From: VGDP01 sp964530335
Lineage (GTDB): Bacteria; Pseudomonadota; Alphaproteobacteria; SP197
DNA length: 64,000 nt
NCBI GenBank assembly: GCA_964530335.1
Contig: CAZGYG010000003.1
Location: 23,905 to 87,904 of the forward strand
Direction: 5' to 3'
Below are positions 28,584 through 37,055 of this stretch, piece by piece. The translations under genes were made by a program, and so were the position numbers. Position 1 is the stretch's first letter. The number at the start of each line of letters is the position of its first letter. Below the pieces are notes generated by a model, which worked only from the letters and a program-made list of their open reading frames with translations, searched no databases and was not told where the DNA came from.

Positions 28584-29365
28584 CGCCCGGTGAACGTGGG
28601 CCGGCGCTTGGCGGCGAAGGCGCGGAGCCCTTCCTTCACGTCCTCGGAGGCGAAGCACGCGAGGGTTTCGCTCTTGAGCCATCCGGCATCCAGCTCGCCC
28701 AGCTCGATCTCGCCGAGCGCCCGCTTCATCGCCCGCACCGCCCTGGGCGCCAACCCGGCGATGGTCTCGGCCAGAGTTTTTGTCGTCGCGGCCAGCGCCT
28801 CGGCGGGCACCACCCGGTCGAGGTAGCCGGCGCGCCACAGTTCGTCGGCCTCCAGCACCTCGTCGCCCAGCAGCAGACGGCGCGCCGCGTTGGCCGAAAG
28901 CCGGGTCGCGAAGCGGCGCAGGCCGCTCTCGTGCAGCACCACGCCGAGACGCGCCGGCGGCATGCCCAGCCGCATCCCCGCCACGCCGATCCGGAGGTCG
29001 CACGCGAGCGCCAGATCGCCGGCGGCGCCGAACACCAGGCCGTTGAGCGCGGCGACGGTCGGCACGGCGAAGGCCGCGACCCGGTCGATCAGCGCCTCGA
29101 CCGGGTTGTCGCGCCAGTCGGTCGCCAGGATGTCGCCGAGGTCGATGCCGGCGCAGAACGCCTTGGTTCCGGCACCGGTCAGCACCAGGACCCGCGCGTC
29201 GTGGGCGACGACCCGGTCGAGCGCGTCGTGGAACGCGGGCAGATCGCCGATGCCGAGCACGTTGTGCCGATCCGGCCGGTCGAGCGTGATCCGGGCGATC
29301 GGGCCTTCGAGCGCGAGCCGGATCGGGCCGGTCACGGCCGTCCTCGCTGCGCGACGCCCGGCCAT
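28580..29365 (-). CDS. Enoyl-CoA hydratase/isomerase family protein
   Basis: 261 residues of the crotonase fold. The oxyanion-hole segments are TKAFCAGIDLGDI (about 65-77) and NGLVFGAAGDLALACDLRIG. The usual first catalytic Glu position reads LGMPPARLGVV without Glu, so hydratase chemistry is uncertain. The C-terminal TFTGR end is typical of the family. The ATG overlaps the stop of the preceding nucleotidyltransferase (TGATG). It is the last gene of the leftward 36961-28580 set. It may process an acyl-CoA for lipid synthesis or be an unrelated passenger. Confidence 0.85.
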   Translation of the reverse strand: MAGRRAARTAVTGPIRLALEGPIARITLDRPDRHNVLGIGDLPAFHDALDRVVAHDARVLVLTGAGTKAFCAGIDLGDILATDWRDNPVEALIDRVAAFAVPTVAALNGLVFGAAGDLALACDLRIGVAGMRLGMPPARLGVVLHESGLRRFATRLSANAARRLLLGDEVLEADELWRAGYLDRVVPAEALAATTKTLAETIAGLAPRAVRAMKRALGEIELGELDAGWLKSETLACFASEDVKEGLRAFAAKRRPTFTGR

Positions 29366-30168
29366 CAGGTCGCCCCGCCGGCCCGGGCCGCCAGCACCCT
29401 CTCGGCCAGCGCCAGGTCCTCGGGCTTGTCGACGTCGATCGCGGCCTCGGCCGAGGCGATCGGAACCAGCGCGATGTCGAGCCCGACCCGGCGCTCGAGC
29501 CGGCGCACCGCGCCCCGGCGCGTCAGCAGGCCAAGCGCGTAGGCGAGCCCGGTCAGCGGCCCGACCGTGGCCAGCAGCCGCATGGGATGTTTGCGGTGGC
29601 GCTCGAGCCGTTGCCAGAACCGGGCGACGCGCCGCGAGCCGGGCGTCATCAGCGCGAACAGGTTGGTGCCCTTGATGTCGCCGTCGCGAAAGCGCAGGAA
29701 CGTGCGCCGGGCGTCGGGGAAGGCCCGGCGCACGAGGTCGGCCTCGACGATGCCGACCGCGGCGTCCACGCCCTTCGGCACGGCGTTCCAGAACGCCGCG
29801 ACCAGCGCCGGGGTCAGCAAGGCGTGGTCCGCCGTCGTCACCAGCAGCGGCGGGGACAACGCGTCGAACGCGGCCTCGACGCTGGCGGCGGCGCTGGCGC
29901 GGCTGGCCAGCGCCTCGAGCCGCCCGGCCTCGACCTCGCGCGCCAGCGCTGGGCATTGGGCGAGCACCGCGGCCCGGTCGATGCTGACCACGATCCGCCC
30001 GACGCAGCCGCTCGCCCTGAGCGCCTCGACCACGCGCTGGAGCATGGGCACGCCGGCCACCGGCACCAGCGCCTTGTGGCCGACGCCCGCGGCCAGCGCG
30101 ACCGGATCCTCGGGGCGGCCCGCGGCCAGCACCAGCGCGGTCGGCAGTTCGTCGGACGCCGTCGTCAT
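29365..30168 (-). CDS. MobA-like NTP transferase domain protein
   Basis: 267 residues. The nucleotidyltransferase signature is present in modified form: ALVLAAGRPEDP, GHKALVPVAGVPML and VTTADHALL, with the metal-binding Asp in TADH. The C-terminal part has a hydrophobic stretch (about 190-215) and a final DIDKPEDL-like motif, seen here as IDVDKPEDLALAE. It probably activates a small phosphorylated compound as a nucleotide-diphosphate derivative. It is coupled by ATGA to the GNAT gene and by TGATG to the hydratase gene, inside the lipid locus. A donor for lipid headgroup transfer is a fair guess. Confidence 0.82.
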   Translation of the reverse strand: MTTASDELPTALVLAAGRPEDPVALAAGVGHKALVPVAGVPMLQRVVEALRASGCVGRIVVSIDRAAVLAQCPALAREVEAGRLEALASRASAAASVEAAFDALSPPLLVTTADHALLTPALVAAFWNAVPKGVDAAVGIVEADLVRRAFPDARRTFLRFRDGDIKGTNLFALMTPGSRRVARFWQRLERHRKHPMRLLATVGPLTGLAYALGLLTRRGAVRRLERRVGLDIALVPIASAEAAIDVDKPEDLALAERVLAARAGGAT

Positions 30169-31295
30169 GCCAGCGCTTTCGCGTAGATGCGGTACGTCCT
30201 GTAGACGCGACCGCCGACCGATTCGACCATGTGGCGCACCGGCATGTTGTCCTCGAGCAGCCACGAAAGTTCCGCGCGCGTGTAGCCCTTGGCGCTCGCC
30301 CGGCGCCGCACCGCGTCGATCGCCAGGAACGCGACCGCCGCGCCGGCCATGGACCCGGCCAGGTCGGGGCGCACGCCCATCAGCGGCACGCGCAGGCTCG
30401 TGACCCCACGCACCTTGAGCCGCCACACGAGCTTGAGCCAACCGAACGGCAGCAAACGCCCGCCGAGGTCGGCGATCGCCGCGTTCAGATTGGGCAGGGC
30501 CACGGCGAAGCCGGCGAGCCGGCCATCGAGCTCGACCAGCGCGACCAGGGCCGGGTCGATCAAGGGCTTCATGGCCTTGGCCATGTGCGCCATCTCCTCG
30601 GCGGTCAGAGGCAGCGCGCCCCAGTTGCCGGCCCAGGCCTCGTTGTAGAGCGCGAGGGCGGCGCCCACGTCCCGGGCGTAAGTGCGAGGATCGAGCGCGC
30701 GCACGGTGATGCGGCCCGAGTCGCGCTCGACGATGCGCCGGACCGCCTCGGGCAGCGGCTGGGCCAGGTCGTAGACGTAGGCCAGCAGGTCCTTGGCCTT
30801 GGCGTAGCCGCACGCCTCCAGGTAGCGGCCGTAGCTCGGCGGCGCGTGGCCCATCATGACCATGGGCGGGGTGTCGAAGCCCTCGACCAGAAGCCCGGAT
30901 TCCTCGTTGATCGACAGGTTGAACGGGCCGAGCACGCGCTTCATGCCGCGCCCGGCGAGCCAGGCCTCGGCGGCGGCGGTCAGCGCGCGGAAGACGTCCT
31001 CGTCGGCGCCCTCGATCAATCCGAAGTGCCCGGTGGCGTCGCCGTATTTCTCGAGGTGGAGCCGGTCGATCTGGGCGCTGATGCGCCCGACCGCTCGCCC
31101 GCCCCGCCGGGCCAGCCACAACCGTGCCTCGGCGTGGCGGAAATAGGGGTTTTTCCCCGGGTCGAGCGCCTCGCGCCGCTCCACGATCAGCGGCGGCACG
31201 AAGCAGGCGTCGCCGCCTTGAAGCCCGTGGGCCACGCGGATGAAGGCGGTCAGGTCGGCGCCGCCCGCGATCGGCGCGACGCTCAACTCGGCCAA
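30165..31295 (-). CDS. GNAT-fold N-acyltransferase, candidate bacterial ceramide synthase
   Basis: About 376 residues if the TTG at 31295 is used; CTG 31304 and TTG 31286 are alternatives and no strong ribosome site decides. The protein has the acyl-CoA N-acyltransferase look of a family often mislabelled dATP pyrophosphohydrolase. Typical segments are ERDSGRITVRAL, GPFNLSINEESGLLVEGFD and MMGHAPPSYGRYLEACGY. From memory, the Caulobacter ceramide synthase bCerS (CCNA_01212) is an N-acyltransferase coded near spt. The spt gene lies 9 kb away here, which makes bCerS a good candidate role: acylation of 3-ketosphinganine. The gene overlaps the NTP transferase by ATGA. Confidence 0.72.
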   Translation of the reverse strand: MAELSVAPIAGGADLTAFIRVAHGLQGGDACFVPPLIVERREALDPGKNPYFRHAEARLWLARRGGRAVGRISAQIDRLHLEKYGDATGHFGLIEGADEDVFRALTAAAEAWLAGRGMKRVLGPFNLSINEESGLLVEGFDTPPMVMMGHAPPSYGRYLEACGYAKAKDLLAYVYDLAQPLPEAVRRIVERDSGRITVRALDPRTYARDVGAALALYNEAWAGNWGALPLTAEEMAHMAKAMKPLIDPALVALVELDGRLAGFAVALPNLNAAIADLGGRLLPFGWLKLVWRLKVRGVTSLRVPLMGVRPDLAGSMAGAAVAFLAIDAVRRRASAKGYTRAELSWLLEDNMPVRHMVESVGGRVYRTYRIYAKALA

Positions 31296-31300
31296 GGGCT

Positions 31301-32071
31301 TCAGGGCTCGACGACCGCGTCGCGGTAGCGCGGCGGGCGCGCCAGCGGCGCCCGCCCCGACAGCCGGGCGACCCACGGGTAACGTTCGGCCTCGGCCTCG
31401 TCATAGCCCAGGTTGAAGGTGGTCGGGCTGCGCTCGCGCAGGGTCGTCGCGGCGTAGTACGTGCCGAACAGGCGGTCGGGCATGAAGCCGGTGATGCCGA
31501 AGTTGCCCTGCTCGTTGTGGAAGTGGTGCGCCAGGTGAAGCTGCTTGACCCGGGCGAGCCACGGGTTGCGCGGCTTGACGTTGAGGTGCTGGACGCAGTG
31601 GCAGAACTCGTAGCCGATCGTCGTCGCCAAGCCGACGGCGAGCGCCATCGCGGCTCCGGCGGCGCCGTCGACCAGCGCGCCGATCGGCGCCGTCGCCACC
31701 AGGATCGTCGGCAGCGTCGTCGACAACGCGCCGAACAGCACCTCGAGCCGGTGCGGGTCCTGGTGGTGGTCGAAGTGGATGCGCTTCCACAACCGCGCGG
31801 TTAGCGCCGAACGATAGAGATAGCGCCCGTGCAGCACGAAGCGGTGCAGCGCGTACCAGACGAACGGGTAAATGAAAAACGCGAGAACCCCGGCCAGGAA
31901 GGTCGCCGGGCCGTGGCCGGGCTCGAACCACGCGGCCCAGGCGCCGACGGCCGCCACGGTCAGCGCCGCGTACTCCAGCACCGCCGGGTACGTGGCGAAA
32001 ACCCGTACCAGGTCGGCCACGGACATGCGGCCCAGGTCGTAGCCGTGGCCACGCCAGGATTTGGCGATCAT
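31301..32071 (-). CDS. Fatty acid hydroxylase / sterol desaturase family membrane protein
   Basis: 256 residues with about four membrane helices and the di-iron histidine boxes of the FA_hydroxylase family: ALHRFVLHG, HFDHHQDPH, HCVQHLN and HLAHHFHNEQ. Such enzymes oxidise lipid chains at the membrane using O2. In a ceramide locus the most likely product is a hydroxylated acyl or long-chain base, but a sterol- or carotenoid-type substrate cannot be excluded. ATG at 32071; it is followed by the GNAT gene after only about 5 bp. Confidence 0.88.
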   Translation of the reverse strand: MIAKSWRGHGYDLGRMSVADLVRVFATYPAVLEYAALTVAAVGAWAAWFEPGHGPATFLAGVLAFFIYPFVWYALHRFVLHGRYLYRSALTARLWKRIHFDHHQDPHRLEVLFGALSTTLPTILVATAPIGALVDGAAGAAMALAVGLATTIGYEFCHCVQHLNVKPRNPWLARVKQLHLAHHFHNEQGNFGITGFMPDRLFGTYYAATTLRERSPTTFNLGYDEAEAERYPWVARLSGRAPLARPPRYRDAVVEP

Positions 32072-32103
32072 GGGCGGGTCTCGGTCATGACGATGCCCAC
32101 AGA

Positions 32104-33303
32104 TTAAGGTGCCTGCCGGGGCGCCGACAAGGGATCGGGTGGGCTTGCCATGTGCAGTGCGGTACGCACGCCATGCCACAGGGCGGTAAGCACCTGCCAC
32201 GCCGCGATCGCGTGGAACGCCGCCCCGCCCCACCCGAGAAGAAGCCCGATCGTCAGAATCACCAGATTGACGTTGCGCCGCGCGATGACGGTGCGCACCC
32301 GGGCGTCGAGCGGCGTCAGGCTGTGCAGGCCGCGCTTGAAGCGGGCCTTGGCGACCATCAGCACCAGCCGATCGACGACGTAGGCCGCGCACAGCACGAC
32401 GGCGGAGGCGACGATCGCGTCGTTCGCGCCCGCCCCTGAAAGCGCCCACGCCCACGCCGCGTACCACAACGGCGGGTGGACGATGTCGAGGCCGTGGTCG
32501 AGCACGTTGCCGAGCGGCGAATCCGTCAGCGTCAGCCGCGCGAGCTTGCCGTCGACCGAATCGAGCACGCTCATGGCGTAGGCCGCGGCCAGCCCCGGCA
32601 GCCAGTATCCGGCGGCGCACAGCGGCACCGTCGCGGCGGCCAGCACGATGCCGGCGACCGTCACCCAGTTGGGGTGCAGGCGCCGGGCGCTCGCCGCCAG
32701 CACCAGGCGCCAGACCAGCGGCGGGTAGACCCACTTGGTCAGGAAGTCGGTCGAGCCCTTGGTGTTCGCCAGGAACAGCGTGCGCTCGCAGCGCCGCCGC
32801 GCCGCCGCGTTGTCGAGCCGGTAGCCCCAAACCGGCACGTCGCGGCGCAGGTGGGCGACGAAGCTCGGCAGCGCGCTCGTGTCGAGCACGCGCACGCGCC
32901 CGGCCGCCTCGAGCCGGCCGAGCGCGTCCGCGAGATCGTTGGCCTCGGCGATCAAGCCGCTGTCCTCGGGCTCGATCAGTCCCACCAAGGCGCCATCGGG
33001 GAAGCGGATGGCCCCGCCGGCGCCGAGCGCGGCCAGGGCCCGGTCATCGATGACGTCGCGCCCGTCCAGCGCCAGCACCGGTTCCCGGGCCGCGGCGAGA
33101 TACCGTGCCAACCGTGGCCCCAACGGACCCGTCTCCGCGCCGTGGCGCACGGTCAGGCCCCGTGCCGCCGTCGCCGCGCCGCCGGAAACGAACACCTCGG
33201 TCGGCCGTGGGGCGAGGCGCGCGAGCGCACGCAAGGCGCGCTCGACCAGGTCCAGGCCGAACAGCCGTTCCGCCGGCGAGGTGGCATCGATCCACGCCTT
33301 CAT
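32104..33303 (-). CDS. CDP-alcohol phosphatidyltransferase with N-terminal sugar-nucleotidyltransferase-like domain (copy 1)
   Basis: 399 residues. The C-terminal membrane domain has the complete CDP-alcohol motif D248, D251, G252, A255, R256, G265, D269, D273 (DSVDGKLAR to LDHGLD), so catalysis is expected. Residues 1-170 resemble a degenerate nucleotidyltransferase, as in bifunctional IPCT-DIPPS-type enzymes. Flanking KGSTDFLTK and DIVHPPLWY segments are shared with the paralogue at 37056. It would transfer a phospho-alcohol headgroup from CDP-alcohol to a lipid in the inner membrane. It lies 4 bp after the LptG gene. Confidence 0.87.
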   Translation of the reverse strand: MKAWIDATSPAERLFGLDLVERALRALARLAPRPTEVFVSGGAATAARGLTVRHGAETGPLGPRLARYLAAAREPVLALDGRDVIDDRALAALGAGGAIRFPDGALVGLIEPEDSGLIAEANDLADALGRLEAAGRVRVLDTSALPSFVAHLRRDVPVWGYRLDNAAARRRCERTLFLANTKGSTDFLTKWVYPPLVWRLVLAASARRLHPNWVTVAGIVLAAATVPLCAAGYWLPGLAAAYAMSVLDSVDGKLARLTLTDSPLGNVLDHGLDIVHPPLWYAAWAWALSGAGANDAIVASAVVLCAAYVVDRLVLMVAKARFKRGLHSLTPLDARVRTVIARRNVNLVILTIGLLLGWGGAAFHAIAAWQVLTALWHGVRTALHMASPPDPLSAPRQAP

Positions 33304-33307
33304 GCCC

Positions 33308-34363
33308 TCAGCCTTCGGCGTGGACCAGGATCGCGCCGCCGACGCTGGCGAACACCAGGGCGGGCACCCAGGCCGCGAGCAGCGCGGGCAGCGCGCCGGC
33401 CTCGGCCAGGACCTGCACCAGGCCGTCGGCCACCAGATAACCGAACGCGATCGCGCCGCCGAACAGGAGGCCGCGCAGCGCGCCGGCGCGCCCGCGCACG
33501 CCGCGCGCGACCGGCGCCGCGATCAGGATCATCAGCGGCACCGCGAAGGGCGCGGCGAACTTCTCGTGCCATTGCACCCGGTAGAACGTGCGCGTGCGCG
33601 GGCCGAGCCGGGTCGCGGCGATGAGCTCGGCGAGCTCGGCCAGGCCGTAGGCCTCGGCCGGTTGCGCCAGGCCGGCGAAGTCGTCGGGCACGGCGCTGGT
33701 TGGCCAGGCGAGGCGCGCCGCGCGCGTCACGTCGCCGTCGGCCGTGACCCGCACCGCGTCGTGCAGCACCCAGCCGGCGGCGTGCTCGGCCGCGCGGGCG
33801 TCGGTGCGCGCGATGACCGCGCCGCTGGCGTCGCGCTCGATCACCAGTGGGGCGTTGAGCCAGGCGCCGTCGGGCGCGACGCCCGCGAAACTCACGATAC
33901 CGTCCTTGAGCCGCACCCAGACGCGGTCCTGGTCGTCGTCGGGCTCCGCCGTGCGCTCGAGCCAGACGCGCAGCGCCCGGTCGGCCGGCGGCGCTACCAG
34001 CTCGCCCAGGGCGAAATGACCGAGCGCGATGACCAGCGCCACCGGCATCAGCCCGGCGAGCAGGCGGTAGTACGAACGGCCCGCGGCCTTCGCCGCGACG
34101 ACCTCGAAGCTGGACCCCAGCCGGGCGAGCGCCAGCAGCGCGCCGACCAGCGCCGCGATCGGCACGAGTTGGAGCACGATCAGCGGCAGGCGGAACCCGG
34201 CGTAGGTCGCGACCGCGCCGAGGCCGCCGTCGCCGCGCGCCGCCATGTCGGTCGCGTTCTCGAGCAGATCGAGCAGCTCGACGACGCCCGCGAAGCCGAC
34301 CAGCGCGACGACGAACCGGCCGGCGAACAGGCGCGCCACGTAGCGGTCCAGCCGGCCGGTCAC
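33308..34363 (-). CDS. lptG: LptG-like permease of an LPS-type lipid exporter
   Basis: 351 residues from GTG 34363 (GTGA overlap with lptF). It has the YjgP/YjgQ layout: helices at the N-terminus (VVALVGFAGVVELLDLL and two more up to about 115), a periplasmic beta-jellyroll (about 120-260) and three C-terminal helices starting near FAVPLMILIAAPVA. With LptF and LptB, LptG extracts LPS from the inner membrane. Canonical alphaproteobacterial lptFG usually lie beside lptD/surA or pepA; this pair sits inside the sphingolipid-like locus, so it may handle that lipid instead. Confidence 0.85.
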   Translation of the reverse strand: MTGRLDRYVARLFAGRFVVALVGFAGVVELLDLLENATDMAARGDGGLGAVATYAGFRLPLIVLQLVPIAALVGALLALARLGSSFEVVAAKAAGRSYYRLLAGLMPVALVIALGHFALGELVAPPADRALRVWLERTAEPDDDQDRVWVRLKDGIVSFAGVAPDGAWLNAPLVIERDASGAVIARTDARAAEHAAGWVLHDAVRVTADGDVTRAARLAWPTSAVPDDFAGLAQPAEAYGLAELAELIAATRLGPRTRTFYRVQWHEKFAAPFAVPLMILIAAPVARGVRGRAGALRGLLFGGAIAFGYLVADGLVQVLAEAGALPALLAAWVPALVFASVGGAILVHAEG

Positions 34364-35547
34364 GCGCCCTCCAGCCCCGGTCGGGCGCGGCCGAACCGCG
34401 CGGCGACGCGGCGCCCGGCGCCGTCGAGCCCGTCGAGCACGGCGTCCAGCGGGGTCGCGCCCGGCCGCCGCGCGACACGCGCGCTGAGCCACAGCCCGAA
34501 GGCGCCGAACGCGGCGAACGGCAGCCACAGGGCCGGTCCGGCGGCGACGTAGCCGAGGTCGGCCAGGCTTTCGCCGAACTGGAGCACATGGTGATAGATC
34601 AGCAGCACCAGGACGGCCGCCACCAGCCCGGCGCCCTGGCGCGCGCGCTTCGTCGCCAGGCCGAACGGCGCCGCGACGAACGGCAGCAGGATCAGCGAGA
34701 CCGCGCGCACCAGGCGGGCATGGAGTTCGGCGCGCACGCGCTGGCCCTCGTCGCCGCCGTCGCCGCGCCGCGCCCACAGCTCGCCCAGCGTCAACTCACG
34801 CTCGCCCTCGCCGCGCAGCCGGAACGGGGCCAGCGCACCGGCGACGTCGAGCGCCACGTCGAGGCTGTCGAAGCGCAGCACCGCCGGGTCCTCGACCCCG
34901 GGGCCGGAACGGATCTCGACGCCGTCGCTCAGGTGCAGCACCAGGCCTTCGCCGTTCTCGGCGCGCGCCAGCCGGCCGGACCGCGCGCCGGTGGTCAGCC
35001 CGCCCGCTTCGTCGCGCCGGTCGATGACGATGCCGCCAAGCTCGTTCGCCGCGGCATCGACGCGCTCGGCCATCAGCGTCAACGTGCCGTCCGAGATGAA
35101 CGCGCCCGGTTCGAGCGAGGCGTCCCACGCGGCGTTGGTCACCACGTAGACGACCGAGCGATAGGCGTAGCGGCTGTGCGGCTGCAACCAGCCGAGCAGC
35201 GCCAGGCTGGCGACGGCGAGCACGGCGGCGAACGCGACCAGCGGCGCGATCAGCCGGGGGAACCCGACGCCCGCGGCGAACGCCGCGTCGAGCTCGCTCT
35301 GGGCCGCGAGCCGGCTGGTCATCGCGAAGACCGCCAGGAAGAACGCCGCCGGCAGCGCCATGCCCATGTAGTGCGGCACCAGATTGGCGATCATGCGCAG
35401 CACCAGCGTCAACGGCCCGCCCTTGTTGGCGAGCAAGTCCAAGAGCCTCAGCAGCCGTTCCAGGAGCAGCGCGGCGAGCACCACCCCAATGCCGAGCACC
35501 AGGGGCCTCAAGGTCTCGATCAGGACGTATCGGTCGAGCACGCGCAT
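34360..35547 (-). CDS. lptF: LptF-like permease of an LPS-type lipid exporter
   Basis: 395 residues of the YjgP/YjgQ family: the opening RYVLIETLRPLVLGIGVVL helix, two more helices to about 120, a periplasmic beta domain (about 125-255) and three C-terminal helices from ARLVRAVSLILLPFVAAPFG. The FAMTSRLAAQSELDAAFAAG loop is the coupling helix region that contacts LptB. It overlaps lptG by GTGA and follows the HIT gene by 21 bp. It either serves LPS or, given the surroundings, a sphingolipid. No lptA, lptB or lptC is nearby. Confidence 0.87.
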   Translation of the reverse strand: MRVLDRYVLIETLRPLVLGIGVVLAALLLERLLRLLDLLANKGGPLTLVLRMIANLVPHYMGMALPAAFFLAVFAMTSRLAAQSELDAAFAAGVGFPRLIAPLVAFAAVLAVASLALLGWLQPHSRYAYRSVVYVVTNAAWDASLEPGAFISDGTLTLMAERVDAAANELGGIVIDRRDEAGGLTTGARSGRLARAENGEGLVLHLSDGVEIRSGPGVEDPAVLRFDSLDVALDVAGALAPFRLRGEGERELTLGELWARRGDGGDEGQRVRAELHARLVRAVSLILLPFVAAPFGLATKRARQGAGLVAAVLVLLIYHHVLQFGESLADLGYVAAGPALWLPFAAFGAFGLWLSARVARRPGATPLDAVLDGLDGAGRRVAARFGRARPGLEGA

Positions 35548-35568
35548 CGCAAAGACGGGAATCGCGGC

Positions 35569-36012
35569 TCAGGTCCGGCCGGGCCAGACCCGGCCGATCG
35601 CCTCGACCAGGGCGGGCACCAGGGTATCCGGCACGGTCATCGGCCTGGTCGGATCGGGCGGGCGTGGCCACGCCGCGTCCTCGAACGACTGCCCGGCGAA
35701 TTCGCGCGCCGCCGCGTAGCGCGGGAAGACGTGGAAGTGGACGTCCGGGTCCACCATCATCAGCATCAGGTAGTTGATCCGGTCGTAAGCGAACAGGCCG
35801 TGGAGCGCCGCCTCGGCATCGCGCACCATGCCGCGCAATTCGAGGAACGCCTCGGAGCCGAGCGCGCCGAAGGCGCGCGCGGGCTCGGTCGAGACCAGGA
35901 CCAGCGAGCCGAGCGTGACCTGCTGCGGCCGCACCAACGCGACCCAGCGCCGGGTCTCGGCCACCCGGTTCGCCGGATCGCCGAACTTGGTCATGGTCGC
36001 ATTGGCCGCCAT
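35569..36012 (-). CDS. HIT family hydrolase
   Basis: 147 residues of the histidine-triad fold. The catalytic motif is DVHFHVFPRY: the first two histidines are present and the third triad position is Phe, as in several HIT subgroups with HxHxhPR. HIT proteins hydrolyse or transfer nucleotidyl groups (AMP-NH2, Ap4A, GDP-sugars). GGGGAA precedes ATG 36012; an in-frame ATG at 35994 is possible. It stands between the metallophosphoesterase and lptF, probably in the same transcript. Its link to the lipid genes is unclear. Confidence 0.85.
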   Translation of the reverse strand: MAANATMTKFGDPANRVAETRRWVALVRPQQVTLGSLVLVSTEPARAFGALGSEAFLELRGMVRDAEAALHGLFAYDRINYLMLMMVDPDVHFHVFPRYAAAREFAGQSFEDAAWPRPPDPTRPMTVPDTLVPALVEAIGRVWPGRT

Positions 36013-36049
36013 TCTGGTTCCCCGCCGGTCGAGGCCACGATAGTGGCGG

Positions 36050-36961
36050 CTAGGCGCCGACGCCAGCCGCGCCGACGCGGAGCTCGTAGTCGGCGATCTC
36101 GGCCAGGCGCGGGGTTTCGCCGTCGACCAGGGCGCGGGTGGTCACCCGGATGCGCCAGCCGGCACGTTCCGGCTCGATCCGATAGAGGTTCCACGCCGCG
36201 GCTTCGGCGTGGCGCACCGGCCGCGCCGAGCCCGAGGGTACGCCGATCACCGGGGCATGGCCCGCCCCCGTCGGGAAGCGGCCGAACCCGGAGGTGTGCG
36301 TGTGGCCGTGCAGGATCAGTTCGACCCCGGCGCGCGCCACCGCCTGGGCGAACGGCGCCATGTCGATCAGGCTCTTGCGCCGGGGTCCGGCCGGCAGTGG
36401 CGGGTGGTGGATCAGCATCACCCGGCAAAGCCCTTCGCGCCCCAGCTGGCCGAGCAGGCGCTCGGTCGCCGCAATCTGCTCGGGGCCGACGCGGCCGCCG
36501 GCGCTGCGCCACGGCATCGGCGCCGCCGTGCTGACGCCGATGAGCGCGACGCGCCCGCGCACCCGGAGCGTCGGGAAACGTGCGTCGCCGTCGTCGCCGG
36601 CCATGAACGCGCGCCAGTGCTCCAGAGTTTCGGCCGGATCGATGGCGACGTAGTGATCGTGGTTGCCTGGCACGACCGTGACCTCGGCCGGCGCCCCGAG
36701 GCTCTCGAGCCAGCGCGCGGCCAGACGGAATTCCTCCGGCAGCGAGATGTTGCACAGGTCGCCGGTGAGGGCGATGTGGTCCGGCGCCCGCGCCTTGAGG
36801 TCGGCGACCAGCGCGGCCAGCACCTCGGGCCGATGGATGTACCGCCGGCGGCGCAGCCAGTTGAGCGCGCCGAGCGCGCGCTTGGAAGCGAGCAGCCTGG
36901 GCGGCGGCCACGGCAGCGGCAGATGCGGGTCCGTCAGGTGGGCCAGCGCGAACGGGGTCAT
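36050..36961 (-). CDS. Calcineurin-like metallophosphoesterase
   Basis: 303 residues with all dimetal motifs: LTDPHLP (D11, H13), LTGDLCN, PGNHDHY, LIHHPP and LHGHTHTSGFGRF. The fold hydrolyses phosphomono- or diesters. It lacks a signal peptide, so it acts in the cytoplasm or at the inner membrane face. It is the first gene of the leftward set that includes lptFG and the ceramide genes, and is divergent from a CDP-alcohol transferase over 94 bp. A role in dephosphorylating a lipid or headgroup precursor is possible but unproven. Confidence 0.88.
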   Translation of the reverse strand: MTPFALAHLTDPHLPLPWPPPRLLASKRALGALNWLRRRRYIHRPEVLAALVADLKARAPDHIALTGDLCNISLPEEFRLAARWLESLGAPAEVTVVPGNHDHYVAIDPAETLEHWRAFMAGDDGDARFPTLRVRGRVALIGVSTAAPMPWRSAGGRVGPEQIAATERLLGQLGREGLCRVMLIHHPPLPAGPRRKSLIDMAPFAQAVARAGVELILHGHTHTSGFGRFPTGAGHAPVIGVPSGSARPVRHAEAAAWNLYRIEPERAGWRIRVTTRALVDGETPRLAEIADYELRVGAAGVGA

Positions 36962-37055
36962 GGCGGCGGGAAGTCCGGGCTTCGCGGAAAACGCCCGCGG
37001 AGTGTATCAAAGGAGCGTCGCGGGCGTCGCGGCGAAGGGCGGCCGGCAAGGAGCG

